Shown here piece by piece: positions 10,324 through 16,300 of a stretch of DNA of 22,400 bases (the stretch's first letter is position 1; every line of letters begins with the position of its first letter). Both the position numbers and the translations under genes were made by a program. Origin of the DNA: Sphacelaria rigidula (taxonomy: Eukaryota > Phaeophyceae > Sphacelariales); NCBI GenBank assembly GCA_964200075.2, contig CAXNAA020000337.1:1-22400 (forward strand), given 5' to 3'. Below the pieces are notes generated by a model that was not told the origin of the DNA, searched no databases, and saw only the letters and a list, made by a program, of their open reading frames with translations.

Positions 10324-13300
10324 TCCGCACATTAGAATAGATACCCAAAAATGCATTGTTGGCGGCAGAGGCTACCGATAGATGGCCCACCACATCTATT
10401 GGTGACGGTAGTTGGTATTGACAGATGGCTCACCTAATCTATTGGTGACGGCAATGACTATCGATTGATGGCTCACCCAATCTGTTAACAACGGCAATAA
10501 CTATCGATACATACATCCCAGAATCTATTACGGTATGCGATTTCCATCGATAGCGAGCCATCTTTATCTACTGTAATTGCCATAGGCTATCGATCGACTA
10601 TTGCAACACCTATTGTCCCTTGCAATACATATCAATAGATGTGTTTTACGATCTATTGTGTTCGATAACATATACCGACAGGCTTTCCCCCGTGTCTATT
10701 GCTGAAGCGATGGACCATTTTGGTGTCCATTGTCCAGAGTGTGAAGACGTGATATGCACCCGTGCGACGCTGGCCGACAAGGCGCGACTGTACCGAGGAT
10801 CTGAACAGCACATTACCCGAATGACTGGGGTATGGTAGGATTCAGGGTGGGATGTTTTGGTTTGTCAAAACCCTATTATAGATACCCTGGAAACTCAGTA
10901 GGCTCGGCAGTCGATGCCCAAAAACCTTGGAATACTTCATGTTCTCGGCATTGAGATACCCTCGGCACATTAGCGTACGCGGTCCTGCAAAAGCCCTGAG
11001 GATCAGGGAGCTGCTGATATCCCAGATCGTGGAATACTCCACCATAGTTACCTTCGTGACAATATGTCTTTTTCAATTCTGAGTAGCTACAGAAAGTGGA
11101 TTGTGTCGAGTTTGCAGAAATTGTTGCATCGGATTGCCAGCGGTCTGATGAAGCGTGCTATTGCTCTTTTGTTGGTGTCCTCTTCTCCACGCCGCGCGTT
11201 CTACAGATTCGTCCGCAAGTGCGTCCTCCTCGCACAAAAGCAAGCAGGACAAGACGCCCTTGTCCAGGCGTTGATTGTGCTAGAGGACGGCGATGATGAC
11301 AGTGCGGTGATTGAGTACATGGACACAGGTGAACGAACGTAGGATGTACACAGCGCAGAGAGTGCTCTTGACGCCATCGTGCCGGATTCTTATATGGTGG
11401 TCGATTTTCTGTCTGCGATAATGGGACTGATCGAGCTGAAATTGATCGACCTAAGCCGAGTCATGCGTATTATCTTATTTTGAGCGTTCCCCAGTGTCGG
11501 CAAGACGTAAGTGCTGACGCTATACATTTACAGCTGAGCGGCTGTGCAGTGTATCGAAAAATGTTGCAGCTGTCCCTTGTTGACAACAAATCCGTTTCAA
11601 TGGCGACGCATCGCTCGTACAGATGTAAGTCAGGATGTTGGTGGAATGACCGAAAAGGATAGGCTTCCCTTCGCACCACCTGGGAGAATCGAGACCTCCG
11701 TCTGATGCAAGATGCTGCCAAATGTTTTCACCTACTCCTCCTTGATCTAGATCAAAACCGGTGATGACGTCACAGTTCACCGCACGCACACCCTCTCTCC
11801 CCGACTTCAGGAGCCATGTACGTTGGAAATAAGCGCGGCCTTGTGTACCGCCTTGTTCTGGCGCTGTACGTGCAGCACGTGTTTGCTCACGGAGCTACGC
11901 ACGTTCGGCTGTGGAGCTCTCCTTTAGAAAAGGACAACCTGTACTTTTTCTTCGGTCATCCTCCCCACCAAGATCTTAGCGCGGATCAAGGCCGGCTGAA
12001 CGGGTACTACGCTGGGGTGCACAGGTGATGGCTCATCCCCACCTCCGTTTTACATGTAGTCAGGGTGAGAGTGGTCACTGATCTTGATAAAGACCGTCCT
12101 TCAAACATCAGAGAAGCTCGTGCGTATGAAGTCGTACAACAACACGCGGAATTCGAACCTCGACCGTCAACCAGCATCTCACACGAAGTTCTCACCGTGA
12201 TGATGCAGTCGAGTTATGCCGCCCAGCAACCGGAATATGTTCCAGTAGCCGGTCTCCCTTCATAACTCGAGTGCTGTTTCCACCGCGTTACAAGGTGTGT
12301 TCAGAAAGATACTGCGATCGTTGTCCGATGCCCGCCTCGCGGCTGAACTTGCTGCAAGAGCATGAAGCGACACTGATCGAACCTCGTACGCCTGTCTGTG
12401 CGTCTTGGCGCTATCCTACTTCGGGGATACCCGCTGCCCGCACCGTCACCTCGATATGCTTCCATCGCACATTCGCAGCATCCTGCACATGGGTCGCTGG
12501 GTGGACGGAGAAGCCGTCCAGCTTTCATCAGTGGAAACACTGACGCGTCTGCAGCATGCACTCAAACGTGCGAAAAACGAACTCCTGACGGCGCGGAGCA
12601 ACGACGCGGAGTGTGGGTTTGGTGACGTCGAGCGGATGGCTCGGCTTCCGTTGGTTCCGGTGGTGAGACCCGCTGCATTATTCGGCCCTATGATCTGTGC
12701 GCGTTTACCTGTCGGTGATCGTCCGACCGCTGGTGATGAATATATTTCCCAGTCGCTCGTTGGAGAGATTGCGTAGTCCTACCCATGTACCAGCGGTTAT
12801 TGGAAGTGCTAACGATCGCTCAATGCACCCACCACGCAAATGAACACAGAACGTAACGTTCAAACTGATCGGAGCTGAACAACAATCGACTATTCGCTCT
12901 CACGGCCTGAGCTCTTTCCCCACCCACTTTGTCTATCCTCCGCTCGTCGCAAAGGTTCCTCGCCTTTATCCTGGGTGCATGTTGCTGTCCCAGCTGCATC
13001 ACCGTCAACTCGAGCGGGAGGTGGACATTAACGCCGTATTGACCTCTGACGAAGAGTCGGCCTTGACCGTATGCAGGTGCGGTTTACATCGTCTTCGGCC
13101 ATTGTCGGAATGAATATCCAGGGTTGCACCTCATCTCGGGCAGCCGCCAACAGAACGATGTCAATTAGGGCTGGCTACGCCGACATACTCGTGTGCTCGA
13201 GGGATCATAAACTGGTGCACGTCGCCGGGGCCGTCCTTCTTTAATGGGGCGTTGCATTGCCGGACTGCCTTGTGCAAGGGGGAATATAACTTACGTTTCG

Positions 13301-16300
13301 GCATTTATTGAACATCTTCAGCTTTTCCTGTCTGCACTCTTCCCTACACGGCTACTCAGCCATAGTAGGGAGTTACTGGGATTGGTGCACGCAACGGTGG
13401 TGTAGTTAGGCAGTGTGCGAGTGAAGTACACACACTAAGAGTCATGCTCCCCCCATCGCTGGCACTGGCCTATCCACCGCGCTTCCTTAGGACTCTCGTC
13501 ACAACCATCCTTCTCGACGGAACGACCATGGCCGCCGTGGGAGCGCAGCTTTTGCGCACAGAAAGCAACCCAAACGACGCCAGGTTCATGTAAGGGTTAT
13601 GCCGGCGTCAGTGCTGTGTTCTGTCAACGATGTGTTGCTGCAACCATGAACTCCTCCTGAAACAGTCATGTGCTTCACGGCAACGGTCGCTGAACTCACG
13701 GCCTGCAGAAAAAGCTTTTTGACGACTGTATGGCATGGCGGATTTTTGTCCCATGAACAATAAATACCCTCGAATGTCCAACCGTGGTTTTTAGGATTTG
13801 GCCTTCCCTATCGTTCTCACATGCTTCATCGGAGTGATGGTCGTTCGCCAAAATGATGCAAACCTATTGTAGCGGGCCATTTGGCAGAGGTTAGGTGAAC
13901 GGGGCAGCAAAATCGAACGCGAACCTACTGCGTGAATATTCTCCTGAGATAGCTCGCCGTGAGAATGCTGGGGCGCTCAGCCTGCTAAACCTCTCGGTGC
14001 AAGAGACATGTGTGAGGGGCAAAATTAGAAAGGTATCCCGCCTCCTTTTGGATGAAATTGGCACATTACAGACTGAACGTTTGCAATCTCTAGCGAGCCG
14101 ATGGATTCGTTTTTTCACGAAGTGCAGTACGGTGTTTCCGTATGCACTGCAAAAAGCAAAATGCGCTACGTCCGGAGGATACGGCAAAAGTAGGCGCATT
14201 TGCCTCCTTCGCCCGCTGGTATTTTCCTCTCGAAACGAATGAAGGTCGACAAGCAATCCGCTGGGTGATCATCGGCCTTGCACTACCAATAAACCAATGC
14301 GATGTGTGGGATCGGGCGCCTCACACTCTGCGTCATATTTCCATCGCTCTTGCGATGCAATTTTGTTGCCTCGATCTAACTAGTAGCTGCGTTAACCATC
14401 TGATCTTGCCTTTTCCAGTGCCATTTGTACAGGCTTGGATAATCTACGATACGAGACATCTGTCCAGTTCTTCATGGATACTGACGCGTCATTGGAGGAT
14501 CTCAAGGAACAGTGTCCCGCGCCAAACGCCCCCGCCGTCAGAAACGCCATCGCGTTCTTCACCAAGGCAAGAGTGAAACAACGGTATCAAACGACACTGT
14601 GTGCTGGCGTACGAAAAGTGTCTGAGCACCCCACGACCTAGCGAACGGGAGTTTGGTGAGCCAGCACCAAACCCCTTCGCGTCGTGAGTAGAGAGAACGC
14701 ATAAAAATATTTCACGTTGAGTAATCTACAACTTGTTCTCGACGCCGAAGCGCTTTCGAAATATGCTTCTTGTTCAATGTACAACTTTCCAGACGAGTCA
14801 TGATGCGGACTATCACGCCCCCCCTTCGTACATAATCACAGAGGGAGAAGTGGTTGCTGCAAACAGGTGCGGGTGGGTAAGTGGTGAACTGTGGGCGCGC
14901 GTGTAAGTGTTCCAGATGCTTTCTCTTAAATTGACCATCCAGGTAATCGAGGATGCCAAGGCTACGATCGGGCCGGACTCGGGGGGAGCCGTTCTTAGCG
15001 GCACACGATCACAGAAGCAGCAGCAGCAGCAGCAGCAGCGGGATCAACGTACTGGCGCACTACAGAAGCTTGCTCTGGAGGTACAGTGTAAAGCATCCGC
15101 AGTGGGACGAGGCGACACGCGCCACTTGCCCCCCTGTCCCTCTGCTCGAGCTCAAGAGGCACATAATGGGAGTAAATTTGATAGTACAACACTCACGACA
15201 CGACCTCGCAGTCGGGGTACAAATGTGCTTGAGATAATCGTCCTCACTAAGACCGCAAGCCCGGCGTACTCGTCAAGAAATGCTTCCAGTCTAAACGGAC
15301 GTACTGTCCACCCCGCGATAGCACGCGCTGATCGCGTGATTGCCGACACACATCCCAGCAAGACAATCCGCCCGCACCGTTTTCAACGCTGTCATGTGTC
15401 CCTCACCGCCACTTGTTTTCTTCACACTTGTGAATAGGTGCGCCAGGCGTCAAGCACTAAGACCTCGAGCCTCGGCGAGCCTGCCGAAGGCTTGGAACAC
15501 AATTCTGAACAAGGTAGGAGCCCCGTCGGCAAGCGCAAGGTCGGAGTCGGCGGAAGTGTAGATCGTGCAAGGGGGTCCGGCAGTGATGATAACACGGCTG
15601 TGTCAGATATATCTGCATCCGCCCGGCAACGTACGACGGGCGGTGCCGTGCCCGTAATTCGAGGACGCCGGGCTGTTGCGGGGCGTCGCCGGTGTCACGC
15701 AGACGAAGAGGATGCCGCCGACGACCCCACAGACACTATCTCTCATGATGCAGACAGGCTCGAGTGGATCCTTCTCCGATTGCAGGTGTGGAGAACTATC
15801 GTAGCGCGGTAGGACCCGGGGAGGGGAAAACACACCCCTGCACAAGGGACATGCTCGAATACTGGAGTTAGATGGTGTTAGAGCTGATGTTTTGTTTTCT
15901 TCGCGGGCTCCGTCAGCCACAATTTCCGAACGTTCGATCCAATGCAGGCGTGGTTTCGGTGATTCTTTCTGGATTTGTGTAGTATCAAAGCGAACAACCG
16001 CCTGGATACGATCGTTTATCTTGCGTTCCTTGCGCCGGGTTTAGCGTCGAAATCGGGCTGTTTTTGACATACGTTTCGGGAGAAAACTCCTGTACCACCC
16101 CTAACAGCAGAAGAGGAACTTTCCTCAGGGACATCACGTTTGCGTCTCCAACCACCCGAGCCCCCCCGCACGATTGTCCTCCTCAGCTCGCTTGTCAAGA
16201 TATTGACCGACTGAAGGGGAGCCTTCTGGTTTTCGAGCGGGCATCAAAATACCCCGGGAAAGATAGCGACGGCGACAACAAATGCCAATATAGGGAAGGA

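Larger units (their letters stand above)
8890..10743. mobile_element. Probable non-autonomous transposon remnant in the largest intron
   Basis: The left end shows CACCCTGGACAATAGAC at 8890-8906. The right end shows the inverse, CATTGTCCAGAGTG, at about 10729-10742. Between them lie degenerate tandem repeats of about 43 bp in both orientations. Another copy of the end motif is inside at 9602-9617. No transposase reading frame is seen. Target-site duplications are not evident. Inverted ends plus subterminal arrays suggest a DNA transposon; this is inference. Confidence 0.5.

Noticed and set aside
10690-10838. Zinc-finger-like frame with HCPECEDVIC as a possible exon of the acetyltransferase
   Set aside because: It lies at the right end of the repeat element, and joining exon 12 directly to exon 13 keeps phase without it; no family segment is missing at this point.
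11329-11470. Continuation of the exon 13 frame past a TAG (ALDAIVPDSYMVVDFLSA)
   Set aside because: The alternative frame over 11436-11624 matches the conserved KAT11 strands and joins in phase, so this helical-looking stretch is taken as intron.
11507-11533. 27-base intron suggested by GTAAGT...TTTACAG inside exon 14
   Set aside because: Reading through it keeps frame and gives DVSADAIHLQ, which aligns with the conserved family strand, so no intron is needed.
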